A stretch of DNA of 64,000 nt. It comes from Hyphomicrobiales bacterium. Lineage in GTDB: Bacteria > Pseudomonadota > Alphaproteobacteria > Rhizobiales > Rhizobiaceae. The translations under genes and the position numbers were made by a program. The DNA is taken from contig UCEZ01000015.1 of NCBI GenBank assembly GCA_900471525.1, forward strand, positions 1 to 64,000, given 5' to 3'. Every line of letters begins with the position of its first letter. The stretch's first letter is position 1. Shown here in pieces: positions 54,512-63,344 of this stretch. The notes beneath the pieces are model-generated. The model had not been told where the DNA came from and did no database searches. It was given only the letters and a program-made list of their open reading frames with translations.

Positions 54512-55543
54512 GTGTCGAATTCCACACCGGCAACCATCGAAGACGTCGCCCGGATCGCCGAGGTTTCCATCGCGACAGTCTCGCGAGCCATCCATATGCC
54601 GGAGAAAGTCGCGAACTCGACGCGGCTCAAGGTCAGCCAGGCGATTGCCATCACCGGCTACACGACCAACGCCATGGCGCGCAGCCTCAGGCTCGGCCGT
54701 TCGAACATGATTCTCGTCGTGGCCCCCGACATCGGCGACCCGAACTTCTCCAATATCCTGGTCGGGCTTGAGAACGAGGCGCGCTCGCACGGCTACGGCG
54801 TGCTGATCGGCCATACACAGAACGATGCCCAGCGCGGGTTGGAATATCTGAAATTCCTCAATTCCAATCAGGCCGCCGGGCTGATCCTGTTCACCGGCAT
54901 TCTGCCCTTCGGCCACCAGACCATGACAGCGCGGCTGCCGCCGAGCGTCGGCGTCTTCGAGCCGGTCTTCAACGGCGGCATTCCCTATGTCGGCGTCGAT
55001 GATATCGAAGGCGCCCGCAAGGCAATCGACCTTCTGCTTGCCGAGGGCCATCGCAAGATCGCCTTCATCGGCGATTCCCGCACGCGGCTCGCCTATACAC
55101 GACGGCGCATGGGCTATGAGGCAGGAATGGACGCGGCAGGCGTCGGCGCCGATCTACGCATTGTGCTTGAAGGCGACGGCACGATCGAAAGCGGGCGGCT
55201 GGCGGTCGAGCAGCTTTTCATGCGCGACACGCTGCCGACAGCCTTCATGTGCGTCAACGACCAGACCGCGATCGGTGTGATGATCGGACTTGGCGCGCGT
55301 GGCTACAATATCCCGCAGGATTTTTCGGTAACGGGTTTCGACGACGTGCCGCAGGCCGCCTTCATGTCTCCCGCGCTGACGACGATCCGCCAGCCGCGCA
55401 CCATGATCGGCAAGCATGCCATGGCGCTGCTGCTCGAACTCCTGTCCGACGGCCAGCCTGCCGAGACGGAAATCCTCCTGCGTCCCGATCTTGTGGTCCG
55501 CAATTCCGTCTCCGCGCCCTCGCGCGAGTGGACAAAGCGCTGA
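54512..55543 (+). CDS. LacI-family repressor of the sugar ABC operon
   Basis: A 343-residue repressor with HTH TIEDVARIAEVSIATVSRAIHMPEKV and a ligand domain (VGVDDIEGARKAIDLLLAEGH, TGFDDVPQAAFMSPALTTIRQP). GTG at 54512 is the start. It is divergent from the sugar transporter across 165 bp, which carries two operators, so it should control both directions and be released by the transported sugar or a derivative. Confidence 0.93.
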   Translation: MSNSTPATIEDVARIAEVSIATVSRAIHMPEKVANSTRLKVSQAIAITGYTTNAMARSLRLGRSNMILVVAPDIGDPNFSNILVGLENEARSHGYGVLIGHTQNDAQRGLEYLKFLNSNQAAGLILFTGILPFGHQTMTARLPPSVGVFEPVFNGGIPYVGVDDIEGARKAIDLLLAEGHRKIAFIGDSRTRLAYTRRRMGYEAGMDAAGVGADLRIVLEGDGTIESGRLAVEQLFMRDTLPTAFMCVNDQTAIGVMIGLGARGYNIPQDFSVTGFDDVPQAAFMSPALTTIRQPRTMIGKHAMALLLELLSDGQPAETEILLRPDLVVRNSVSAPSREWTKR

Positions 55544-55582
55544 ACCTTTCGGCGCAACGCCTCTTCGTCGCAACCGATCCGT

Positions 55583-57100
55583 TCAGCCGTACCGCCGCGC
55601 GGGCTGACGACCCACGATCTCGGGAACCCTGCGGCGCCCTTGTGAGACCGTGAACTGATCGGCCAGGCCCTTCAGCGTCGTGCTGACGCGCATCAGATTG
55701 TGGGTCGCCGCGTTCGTCTGCTCGACCATCGCTGCATTCTGCTGGGTCATCTGGTCCATGCCGGTGACCGCCGTGTTGATTTCGGCGATACCGATCGCCT
55801 GCTCGCGCGCGGAGCCGGCGATGGCGTCGATGTGGCCATTGATGTGGGTCACCTGTTCGCCGATGGTCCGTAGTGCATCGCCGGTCCGGTTGACCAGTGA
55901 CACGCCCGTCAGCACGTCTTCGAACGACTTGTCGATCAAGCTCTTGATCTCCTTGGCGGCATCGGCCGATTTCTGCGCAAGCTCGCGCACTTCCTGGGCA
56001 ACCACCGCGAACCCCTTGCCTGCATCGCCAGCGCGCGCCGCTTCCACCCCGGCATTCAAGGCGAGAAGGTTGGTCTGGAAAGAGATCTGGTCGATGACGC
56101 TGATGATCTGGGTGATCTTGCGGGATGATTCTTCGATGGCGCTCATGGCGCTGACCGCCTGCTCCACCACCTCGCCGGATTTGCGCGCCTCCTCCGTCGC
56201 ATGACCGACGACACGGCGGGCTTCCTCGGTGCGGACGGCCGCTTCCTTGGAAATCGTCGTGATCTCTTCAAGGGCGGCGGCGGTCTGTTCGAGCGATGCA
56301 GCCTGCTGTTCGGTCCGCCGTGCCATGTCGTCGACGGCCGTCACGAGTTCCCCGGCATTGCCGGACGTTTCGTCCGCCGCCAGCACGATCGAACCAAGCG
56401 CCTTGTCGAGCGTACCGAGCGCGGAGTTGAAATTGGATTTCAATCCGTCGAACTGCGGTGCGAGTGCGGCGCCGAGCGTGGCCGTCAGATCGCCCTTGGC
56501 GAGACCTGTCAACGACCGGTCGAGCGCCGACAATGCCTCGTCCTGCTGCGCGGCGAGCGCCTGACGCTCTGCCTCGCCGATCGCCCGCTGTTCCTGCAGC
56601 GCATCCAGATAAACCGAGATGGCATAGTCCATGTCCACGAACGCCGCCTTCATGATCGCGGTCACCTCGATGCTGATGTCTTTTGCCTTCTTCTTGTAGA
56701 GAAAGCCTTCGAGATGCTTTTCGACGACGGCCTTGATGATCGATTCCATGATCAACGCATAGCCGCCGATATACCAGCGCGGCTCGAGCCCGAGGCGGGC
56801 ATGGGTCTTGCCGATCGCGGTCACCGCCTCGACGTATTTCTCATCGAATTCACCGGAGGCTATCTGGTCCCAATGCCGTACCTGCCGCGACTTGGCGCTC
56901 TTCACGTGCGCCTCGCTGGCAAAGAACTTCGCCGTTTCCGGGTTGGCCGTCGCCTTCTTGTAGAATTTGTCCAGCGCTCCATCGAGGGAGGCGGAAATGG
57001 TCGGCCTTGCCCGCCCCAGGGCAGCCCGTTCTTCTCCGACGAGCCCGACGAAGTCGAGCCGCTCGTTGAGGTGTTTGGTTGTAGAAACGGAGGAAGACAT
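55583..57100 (-). CDS. Globin-coupled methyl-accepting chemotaxis protein (HemAT-like)
   Basis: A 505-residue soluble chemoreceptor. Residues about 10-165 form a protoglobin haem domain (FYKKATANPETAKFF, RQVRHWDQIASGEFDEKYV, HARLGLEPRWYIGGY), and about 200-500 a methyl-accepting signalling domain with the hairpin tip VVAQEVRELAQKSADAAKEI. There are no membrane helices. It probably senses oxygen and directs aerotaxis via CheA. The start at 57100 has AGGA upstream. Confidence 0.93.
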   Translation of the reverse strand: MSSSVSTTKHLNERLDFVGLVGEERAALGRARPTISASLDGALDKFYKKATANPETAKFFASEAHVKSAKSRQVRHWDQIASGEFDEKYVEAVTAIGKTHARLGLEPRWYIGGYALIMESIIKAVVEKHLEGFLYKKKAKDISIEVTAIMKAAFVDMDYAISVYLDALQEQRAIGEAERQALAAQQDEALSALDRSLTGLAKGDLTATLGAALAPQFDGLKSNFNSALGTLDKALGSIVLAADETSGNAGELVTAVDDMARRTEQQAASLEQTAAALEEITTISKEAAVRTEEARRVVGHATEEARKSGEVVEQAVSAMSAIEESSRKITQIISVIDQISFQTNLLALNAGVEAARAGDAGKGFAVVAQEVRELAQKSADAAKEIKSLIDKSFEDVLTGVSLVNRTGDALRTIGEQVTHINGHIDAIAGSAREQAIGIAEINTAVTGMDQMTQQNAAMVEQTNAATHNLMRVSTTLKGLADQFTVSQGRRRVPEIVGRQPARRYG

Positions 57101-57464
57101 ACTGGGACATCCTAAATCGAGACGGGAAAGGCATGCGTGCTGCGCGATCGGCGTCATGCCGGCAGGTGATCCAAACGTGCCCGCAGGATTAGATCCGCAT
57201 AGTTAAAAATGTCTTTCCAAACGGTCGGCCCGGATGCTCATCCATTCTCATAGGCCACTGTTTTATTGGTACAATTTCTCAAAGTTGCGACAAACTGCCC
57301 GAGGCAGCGAAAACGCAGGATTCAATCCCGCACCCGCGCATTTGAAGGGGCCTGAATAGAGCAGCAGTGTCAAATCACCACCAGATAACAGTGAGCCATT
57401 CTGCGGAGGGCACCTGGTCGGCACAGTCTGGGGTTGTCGATGACGCCGGAAACGGAAGCAAGCG
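57101..57464. other. Intergenic region without recognisable genes
   Basis: A 364-bp gap upstream of the chemoreceptor gene. I see an AT-rich patch near 57250-57285, probably the chemoreceptor promoter area, and no coding frame, RNA or repeat that I can support. Confidence 0.4.
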
Positions 57465-57872
57465 TTACAAGTGCCGTACTTCCGCGGGCGTGGAGCCCCA
57501 ATCGTCATTGAGGCCGTCATAATAGGTGACCGGTGCCGCCATCAGCTCATCGATGTCGAGGCCATCGAGGCAGGCGACGTTGATATTGTAATATTTCTCC
57601 CCGGTCATGTTCGGTACATCCACCCACTCGAAGGGGCGCACGCCGCAATGCCGGCAGAAGAGATGATGCGCGACCTTGTTGCTGCCCTGATAATCGACCA
57701 TGTCGGCTTCGCCGGCGAGCAGGCGAAACGCCTCCGGCTTTACCTCGACCGACCAGAGACGCATCTTCGTACAGAGCGTGCAATTGCATTTCCCGGTTCC
57801 GGCGCTGATGTCCGCATCCGTCTCGAACCGGACTGCGCCGCAATGGCAGCTTCCCCGATAGGTCTTGAGCAT
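57465..57872 (-). CDS. GFA (glutathione-dependent formaldehyde-activating / CENP-V) family protein
   Basis: A 135-residue zinc protein. The Cys clusters CHCGAVRFE, KCNCTLCTK and FCRHCGVRPFEW provide the seven or so ligands expected of the family. Despite the name, most members are not proven to act on formaldehyde. The start at 57872 has GAGGGGAAG upstream. It is downstream of xylA, beyond the xylA terminator, on the same strand. Confidence 0.88.
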   Translation of the reverse strand: MLKTYRGSCHCGAVRFETDADISAGTGKCNCTLCTKMRLWSVEVKPEAFRLLAGEADMVDYQGSNKVAHHLFCRHCGVRPFEWVDVPNMTGEKYYNINVACLDGLDIDELMAAPVTYYDGLNDDWGSTPAEVRHL

Positions 57873-57970
57873 TGTCGTGTCTTCCCCTCCGCGTCGCTTA
57901 GCAGGCCATCCCCATGCAGGATATTCGAGGGCAAAGCCGTTGGCCATTCGGACGTGCCTTGGACGATACG

Positions 57971-57997
57971 AAAAAGGGGCGCCACCGGCGCCCCTTT
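57971..57997 (-). terminator. Intrinsic terminator after xylA
   Basis: AAAGGGGCGCC and GGCGCCCCTTT form a perfect 11-bp stem with an ACC loop, and TTTTTCG follows on the minus strand, 26 bp past the xylA stop. Confidence 0.88.
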
Positions 57998-58022
57998 GAG
58001 TGAATGATCGATCCGCAGCGCA

Positions 58023-59333
58023 TCAGACGTAGCGGTTGACGATGTTTTCCAGCAATTCCTGCTTGCCGGACTTCGGCTGCGGATTGAGATCGGTCTTTTC
58101 GACATAGGCCGTGATTTCTTCCAGCGACATGCTGGTCAAACGCTTCTGGCCTTCGGCCGATTTCCAGCCGGCATAACGGGCATCGAGCGGACCGGAGAGT
58201 GCCTTGTCTTCGACCATCTTCGCTGCAGCGTGAAGGCCACGGGCGCAGCAATCCATGCCGCCGATATGACCGATCAGCAGGTCTTCCGGATCGATCGACT
58301 GACGGCGCAGCTTCGAATCGAAGTTGGTGCCGCCGGTCTTGAAACCGCCGCCGGAGAGAACCTGATAATAGGCGAGCGCCATTTCCGGAACATTGTTCGG
58401 GAACTGGTCGGTATCCCAGCCGGACTGGTAGTCGTTGCGGTTCATGTCGATCGAACCGAAGATACCGAAGGCATTGGCAAGCGCCAGTTCATGCTCGAAG
58501 GAATGGCCGGCAAGGATCGCATGGCCTTGCTCGATATTGACCTTGACCTCGTTTTCGAGGCCGTAGGTCTTCAGGAAGCCGTAGACCGTCGCGACGTCGT
58601 AATCATACTGATGCTTGGTCGGCTCCTGCGGCTTCGGCTCGATCAGGATCGCCCCCTTGAAGCCGATCTTGTGCTTGTACTCGACGACCATGTTGACGAA
58701 GCGGCCGAGCTGGTCGAGTTCCTGCTTCAGGTTGGTGTTGAGCAGGGTCTCGTAGCCTTCGCGGCCGCCCCACAGAACGTAGTTGTCGCCGCCGAGTTTC
58801 AGCGTCGCATCCATGCAGGTTTTCACCGTCGCAGCAGCAAACGCAAAGACGTCCGGATCCGGATTGGTGGCGGCGCCCGACATATAGCGGCGGTTGGAGA
58901 AGAGGTTCGCCGTGCCCCAGAGCAGCTTGACGCCGGTGTCGGACTGCTTCCTGGCGAAGTAATCAACGATCTCGTTGAGGTTTTTGGTGTTCTCGGCGAA
59001 ATTCTTGCCTTCCGGACGCACGTCGGCGTCATGGAAGCAATAGAAGGGCACGCCGAGCAGCGAGAAGAACTCGAAGGCGACGTCGGCCTTGAGCTTCGCC
59101 GCCTTCATGCTGTCTTCGAACCAGGGGCGTTCGAACGTCTGCCCGCCGAAGGGGTCGCCGCCCGGCCAGACGAAGGTGTGCCAATAGGCGACCGCGAAGC
59201 GCAGGTGATCTTCCATGCGCTTGCCCATGACGACTTCGTCCGGATTGTAGTGGCGGAAGGCCAGCGGGTTGGTGCTGTCAGGGCCTTCATACTTGATCTT
59301 GGCGATATCGCCGAAAAAGCCTGTGCTCATCAT
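58023..59333 (-). CDS. xylA: Xylose isomerase
   Basis: A 436-residue metal-dependent TIM-barrel enzyme that converts D-xylose to D-xylulose. Landmarks: [12 protein letters not shown] with the catalytic His/Asp, [34 protein letters not shown] with metal-binding Glu and Lys, and [11 protein letters not shown]. Length fits the larger (class II) type. It follows xylB by 150 bp, a gap filled by a RIME-like element. Confidence 0.96.
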   Translation of the reverse strand: MMSTGFFGDIAKIKYEGPDSTNPLAFRHYNPDEVVMGKRMEDHLRFAVAYWHTFVWPGGDPFGGQTFERPWFEDSMKAAKLKADVAFEFFSLLGVPFYCFHDADVRPEGKNFAENTKNLNEIVDYFARKQSDTGVKLLWGTANLFSNRRYMSGAATNPDPDVFAFAAATVKTCMDATLKLGGDNYVLWGGREGYETLLNTNLKQELDQLGRFVNMVVEYKHKIGFKGAILIEPKPQEPTKHQYDYDVATVYGFLKTYGLENEVKVNIEQGHAILAGHSFEHELALANAFGIFGSIDMNRNDYQSGWDTDQFPNNVPEMALAYYQVLSGGGFKTGGTNFDSKLRRQSIDPEDLLIGHIGGMDCCARGLHAAAKMVEDKALSGPLDARYAGWKSAEGQKRLTSMSLEEITAYVEKTDLNPQPKSGKQELLENIVNRYV

Positions 59334-59362
59334 TGTCTCCTAGTGTTTGTCGTATGCGTGAA

Positions 59363-59479
59363 GCCCCTCATCCGCCCTTCGGGCACCTTCTCCCCGTCGT
59401 GACGGGGAGAAGGGAACAAGCGGCTGGCTCGATTACCCCCTCTCCCCGCCCGGCGGGGAGAGGGCTGGGGTGAGGGGCA
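59363..59479. repeat. RIME-like intergenic element, copy B
   Basis: GCCCCTCATCCGCCCTTCGG opens the element, and GGGGTGAGGGGCAA closes it, with two inner palindromes (CTTCTCCCCGTC-GTGACGGGGAGAAG and CCTCTCCCCGCC-CGGCGGGGAGAGG). It sits between xylB and xylA, within the predicted operon. Confidence 0.8.
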
Positions 59480-59483
59480 AGTC

Positions 59484-60938
59484 TCAGGACATTGCGGACT
59501 TGATCGCCGGATAGAGACGGCGATAGCGCTGATAGGCATCCTCGTAGGCACTGCGCAGCGTGGCCTCCGGCTGAACGGTTTCGGCCGTCGCCGGGGCAGT
59601 GAACACGGACAGGGGATCGGCCTTTGTCGCTGCCACAAGGCCGAGACGGGCCGCGCCGAATGCTGCGCCGAAATCGCCATCGGCGGGCACGTCGACCGGC
59701 AGGTTCAGCGCCGTCGCGATCGACTTCAGCCAGTAGCGCGAGCGCGAACCGCCGCCGATGGCGGTGACGCGGGAAAGCGTGGTACCGGCGGCGCGCAACG
59801 CCTCGAGACTATCGCGGAGAGCAAAGGAGACCCCTTCGAGCACCGCCTGCGTCAGCACCACGCGGCTGCTTTCATGCCCAAGGCCTGCGAATACACCGCG
59901 TATGGCTGCATCATTGTGCGGCGTGCGTTCGCCGGAGAGGTACGGCAGGAAGGTGACGCCGGAGGGAGCGTTGAGACTGTCGCCAAGCTCTGCGGTCAAG
60001 TCGGCGGCGCTCTTGCCGGTTACTCCCGAATGCCAGTTGAGAGCGTCGGTCGCCGACAGGATGACGCCCATCTGGTGCCAGGTGTTGGGCAGCGCATGGC
60101 AGAACGCATGCACGGCACTGGCGGGATTGGGCAGATAGCTCGCATTGGCGGCAAACAGCACCCCGGAGGTGCCGAGCGATACGAAAGCATGGCCTTCGCC
60201 GACCGTGCCCATGCCGCAGGCGGATGCGGCATTATCCCCTGCCCCGCCCGCAACGACCACGCCTGCACCCATGCCCCATTTGGCAGCGAGGTCTGCCTTC
60301 AGCGTGCCGCCCTGCTCCGTGCCTTCGATCAATGACGGCATGTGGCTTTCGGTGAGCCCGGTCGCATCGAGCAGGCTTTCCGACCAGGCGCGTTTGCCGG
60401 TGTCGAGCCAGGAGGTGCCGGCCGAATCCGACATTTCGGAAATATGCTCGCCGGTAAGCCAGAGGCGCAGATAATCCTTCGGCAGCAGGACCCAGTCGAC
60501 CTTACCGAAGATGTCCGGTTCGTTTTCGGCTACCCAGGCGAGTTTCGGCGCCGTGAAGCCCGGAAAGACGATGTTGCCGGTCAACGCCCGGAACTGCGGA
60601 TCGGCATCGAGCGCCAGAGCCTGTTTGTGGCTGCGCGTATCGTTCCAGAGGATGCAGGGACGCAGCACCTTGTCATTCGAGTCCAAGAGCGTGGCGCCGT
60701 GCATCTGGCCGGAGAGGCCGATACCCTTGACGGCTGCCAGCTCTGCCGGATGCGAGGCTTTGAGCCCGGCGATCGCTTCTTCCGTCGCCCGGATCCAATG
60801 GGCCGGGTCCTGCTCCGACCAGCCGGGATGCGGGCGCGAGACATCCGTGGCGCCGGATGCGGAGCCGACGACCCGCTGGCCGTCATCGATCAGCAATGCC
60901 TTCACCCCGGATGTGCCAAGGTCGATGCCGAGATACAT
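59484..60938 (-). CDS. xylB: Xylulokinase
   Basis: A 484-residue FGGY-family kinase that phosphorylates D-xylulose to xylulose-5-phosphate. The N-terminal GIDLGTSGVKALLID, LSGQMHGATLLD near 78-89, the Asp base region (WLDTGKRAWSESLL) and GGGSRSRYWLKSIAT near the C-terminus are present. It is 10 bp after the LacI gene, in the order lacI-xylB-xylA. Confidence 0.95.
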   Translation of the reverse strand: MYLGIDLGTSGVKALLIDDGQRVVGSASGATDVSRPHPGWSEQDPAHWIRATEEAIAGLKASHPAELAAVKGIGLSGQMHGATLLDSNDKVLRPCILWNDTRSHKQALALDADPQFRALTGNIVFPGFTAPKLAWVAENEPDIFGKVDWVLLPKDYLRLWLTGEHISEMSDSAGTSWLDTGKRAWSESLLDATGLTESHMPSLIEGTEQGGTLKADLAAKWGMGAGVVVAGGAGDNAASACGMGTVGEGHAFVSLGTSGVLFAANASYLPNPASAVHAFCHALPNTWHQMGVILSATDALNWHSGVTGKSAADLTAELGDSLNAPSGVTFLPYLSGERTPHNDAAIRGVFAGLGHESSRVVLTQAVLEGVSFALRDSLEALRAAGTTLSRVTAIGGGSRSRYWLKSIATALNLPVDVPADGDFGAAFGAARLGLVAATKADPLSVFTAPATAETVQPEATLRSAYEDAYQRYRRLYPAIKSAMS

Positions 60939-60948
60939 GATGGTCTCC

Positions 60949-62019
60949 CTAGTCTGCTCTGCCCTGTTCGGGCTCCTGGTTGCTGTCCTGGTCGAACGGC
61001 AGGTTGTCTTTGAGGAAAATGTCGATCCGGATGCGTTCCTGCGCTCCGATGACGGCGAGGCCGTCGGCCTTGGCCTTCAGCACACGGATGGCGCTGCGCA
61101 CCTCGTGGCCTGCATCCTGGTTCAGGACGGCGTCGATCAATCCGACGTTCAGTGCCGCCCGCGTGTGCCGCGTCAATTCATGCGCGATGACGCAGATAGT
61201 CGAACCGTCCCCTTTCCGTTGCAAGGCGGCGATCAGCCCGCGATTGCCTGCGCCGAGACTGTAGATGCCTGCGATCTCGGGCGATGCGGCAAACGCTTCA
61301 GTGACAAGGCGCTCCACCAGGGCCGGATCGTCCTGCCCTTCGATAACGGGCAACAGCGCATGGCCCGGAAAACTTTCTTTCATGACGGCGTGGAATCCAT
61401 CGAGCCGTTCGCGGTGGTCGCGCACCAGCATGGAGCCGGCCAGGACCGCGACTGGCCCCGAACGGCCGCCAAGAAAACGCCCCATCAGGCTCCCAGCCGT
61501 GCGCCCTGCAGCAATGTTGTCGACGCCGGCGAAATGATCGCGCTTCGAGCCGGCCAGATCGGAGACCAACGTGACGACCGGAATACGACCGGCCCGTAAC
61601 CGATCGACGGCGGCGATGACTTCGGGAGAATCGATTGCCACGACCGCCACACCGGCAGGCGACACCGCGCGCGCCTCATCCAGCGCTGCTACCAGTGCTT
61701 CGGGATTGAAGGCCGGAACCGTGACGATGGAAATGACCGTCCGTTCGAAGGTCGAACGACTGATTGCCGCGCGCACCTGGGCCTCAAGACCGCGCATGAA
61801 GGAATTATCGCCCGATGGCAGAATGAAGACGAAGGGATAGACACGGCTCTTGGCAAGGTTGGCGGCGGCCACGTCACGGACGTAGCCGATGCGCTCGATC
61901 GCCTGCTCGACCTTTTCGCGCGTCACTGTGCGGACGCCGGCGCGCTGGTTGAGGACGCGATCGACGGTGGCAAGGCTGACCCCTGCCGCAGCGGCAATAT
62001 CGTGAACTGTCGGGCGCAT
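60949..62019 (-). CDS. LacI-family regulator of the xyl operon (XylR-like)
   Basis: A 356-residue repressor with HTH VHDIAAAAGVSLATVDRVLNQRAGVRTVT at residues 4-32 and a sugar-binding domain. It heads the lacI-xylB-xylA operon, so it likely represses these genes and responds to xylose. The 5-prime region has a TTGAT...ATCAA palindrome and an ATACGTAT palindrome. No xylose transporter gene is in the window. Sugar identity is inferred from xylAB. Confidence 0.9.
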   Translation of the reverse strand: MRPTVHDIAAAAGVSLATVDRVLNQRAGVRTVTREKVEQAIERIGYVRDVAAANLAKSRVYPFVFILPSGDNSFMRGLEAQVRAAISRSTFERTVISIVTVPAFNPEALVAALDEARAVSPAGVAVVAIDSPEVIAAVDRLRAGRIPVVTLVSDLAGSKRDHFAGVDNIAAGRTAGSLMGRFLGGRSGPVAVLAGSMLVRDHRERLDGFHAVMKESFPGHALLPVIEGQDDPALVERLVTEAFAASPEIAGIYSLGAGNRGLIAALQRKGDGSTICVIAHELTRHTRAALNVGLIDAVLNQDAGHEVRSAIRVLKAKADGLAVIGAQERIRIDIFLKDNLPFDQDSNQEPEQGRAD

Positions 62020-62051
62020 GTTTCCTCCGAGAAGGAGGCTTAGAGGAAAAT

Positions 62052-62080
62052 TTGATGTACGTAAATCAAAAAATACGTAT
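62052..62080. promoter_or_regulatory. Candidate operator of the xyl operon
   Basis: TTGATGTACGTAAATCAA (62052-62069) pairs at 16 of 18 positions, and ATACGTAT (62073-62080) is a perfect palindrome sharing the TACGTA core. Both lie 33-61 bp upstream of the regulator start. Confidence 0.6.
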
Positions 62081-62126
62081 CGATATAAAAGCGCCGTTGG
62101 TTTGGCGCAATCGGCCGTACTGCGGA

Positions 62127-63260
62127 TCAGGTAAAACGCTTGCTGAAAGCCTTTAGGAAGGTCACCTCGCCCGTGGTTCCCTGCGCCTGCGCGAGGACGA
62201 CATCCATATATTGATTGGTAACGTGAACGACCGCAAAGCCGCCCTTGAAGGTGGCGATCGACTTGAACAGATCGAGCCCAACCTGTTTGTAGATCATTGG
62301 CGTGTCGTGCTCGTGCCCGTGGAACAGACCGACGACGTTGTAGCCCTGCAACGTCGCCAGCAACGCGGCGCGTTCGTCGTCACCCCACCAGTGAGCATGC
62401 CCGGCCCCCTGGTCGTCAAAGGTCATCTTCGCGGGATCCCATTTCTCCAACGAGAAGGAATCCCAGCCGTAGTGTTGGAACACCACCACCGGCCGTCCGT
62501 CGGCCGCCGAATTGGCAAGGTCCTGTTTCAACCAATCCAGCCCGCTAATGGCACCCTTGTTGGTATCGCCGCCGAAACGCTGAAGCTGCACCAGATGCAG
62601 ACCACCCCAGTCCCAGGAATAATTGTCGGATTCGATATCATAATTCGCAACCGCCACCGGCGGCTTGTAGAATACGGTCTGGCGATGATTGAGCTCGACA
62701 TAGTCACGCAGTTCGCGGCGGTACCAGTCGATATGCGGCGGTGCGCCGTCCTGATCGAGATCATGGTTGCCAAGGCCGTTATAGACGGGAAAGTGCACGC
62801 GGTCCGGCCCCATGCCCTGCTGGTATCGGCTGGAGAACTGCAGCAACTGGTGGCCTTCACCCGGAACCTTCACCTGACCGCCGCCATCGTCCGTCATATC
62901 GCCGCCGATGACGATGCCGAGTGGTGTCGCGATCTTTCGCCCGGCACCGGCAAGACCGGTCGCCACACCGTCGATTTCCCTCGGCCACCTGTGTTCGGTG
63001 ATACGATTGACTGCCGCGACATGACGGAGAAGGTTGGCATCGGTCTTTCCCTCCTCTGCGCAATTGGGACTGAGCGTGCCGCCGGAAACGAGGCAGGTGT
63101 GGACATCGGCGGCGAATAGGAACGTCGCATCAATCGGTGGCCAGGCCGGCTTTGCCGCCGCCGCTGAGATGGCCGGACTGGCTGACGAGATCACGCCGAG
63201 GCTGAGGAGATTGGTAAGAAGTGATCGCCTGGAGAGCGGAGGGAATGTATGACCGTCCAT
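62127..63260 (-). CDS. Secreted calcineurin-like metallophosphoesterase
   Basis: A 377-residue protein with a twin-arginine-like signal (LSRRSLLTNLLSLGVISSASPAISAAA; cleavage near 35). Five metallophosphoesterase motifs are visible: DVH, GGDMTDDG, GNHDLD, FQHYGWD and GHEHD. The substrate is unknown, but phosphodiesters such as lipid- or nucleotide-derived compounds are likely. The start at 63260 follows an AGGG that is inside the 3-prime arm of a hairpin. It stands after the exporter gene on the same strand. Confidence 0.85.
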   Translation of the reverse strand: MDGHTFPPLSRRSLLTNLLSLGVISSASPAISAAAAKPAWPPIDATFLFAADVHTCLVSGGTLSPNCAEEGKTDANLLRHVAAVNRITEHRWPREIDGVATGLAGAGRKIATPLGIVIGGDMTDDGGGQVKVPGEGHQLLQFSSRYQQGMGPDRVHFPVYNGLGNHDLDQDGAPPHIDWYRRELRDYVELNHRQTVFYKPPVAVANYDIESDNYSWDWGGLHLVQLQRFGGDTNKGAISGLDWLKQDLANSAADGRPVVVFQHYGWDSFSLEKWDPAKMTFDDQGAGHAHWWGDDERAALLATLQGYNVVGLFHGHEHDTPMIYKQVGLDLFKSIATFKGGFAVVHVTNQYMDVVLAQAQGTTGEVTFLKAFSKRFT

Positions 63261-63262
63261 GC

Positions 63263-63296
63263 AAAATGCCCTGAAGGTTTGCCTTCAGGGCATTTT
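63263..63296 (-). terminator. 15-bp hairpin between exporter and phosphoesterase genes
   Basis: AAAATGCCCTGAAGG and CCTTCAGGGCATTTT pair perfectly with a 4-nt loop; the arm ends in TTTT on the minus strand, 48 bp past the exporter stop. It is a likely terminator, and it lies 3 bp from the next start codon, so its arm covers the probable ribosome-binding site. Confidence 0.75.
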
Positions 63297-63344
63297 GGCC
63301 GATGAAAGCCACGACGTATAGACGGGATGCAGAGTTCCGAACAG

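Noticed and set aside
57300-57345. tRNA-like 3-prime end (GGATTCAATCCCGC followed by CGCGCA) after the chemoreceptor region
   Set aside because: No matching acceptor arm, D-arm or anticodon arm lies upstream, and the T-loop is not canonical. It is probably chance, at most a worn tRNA-end remnant.
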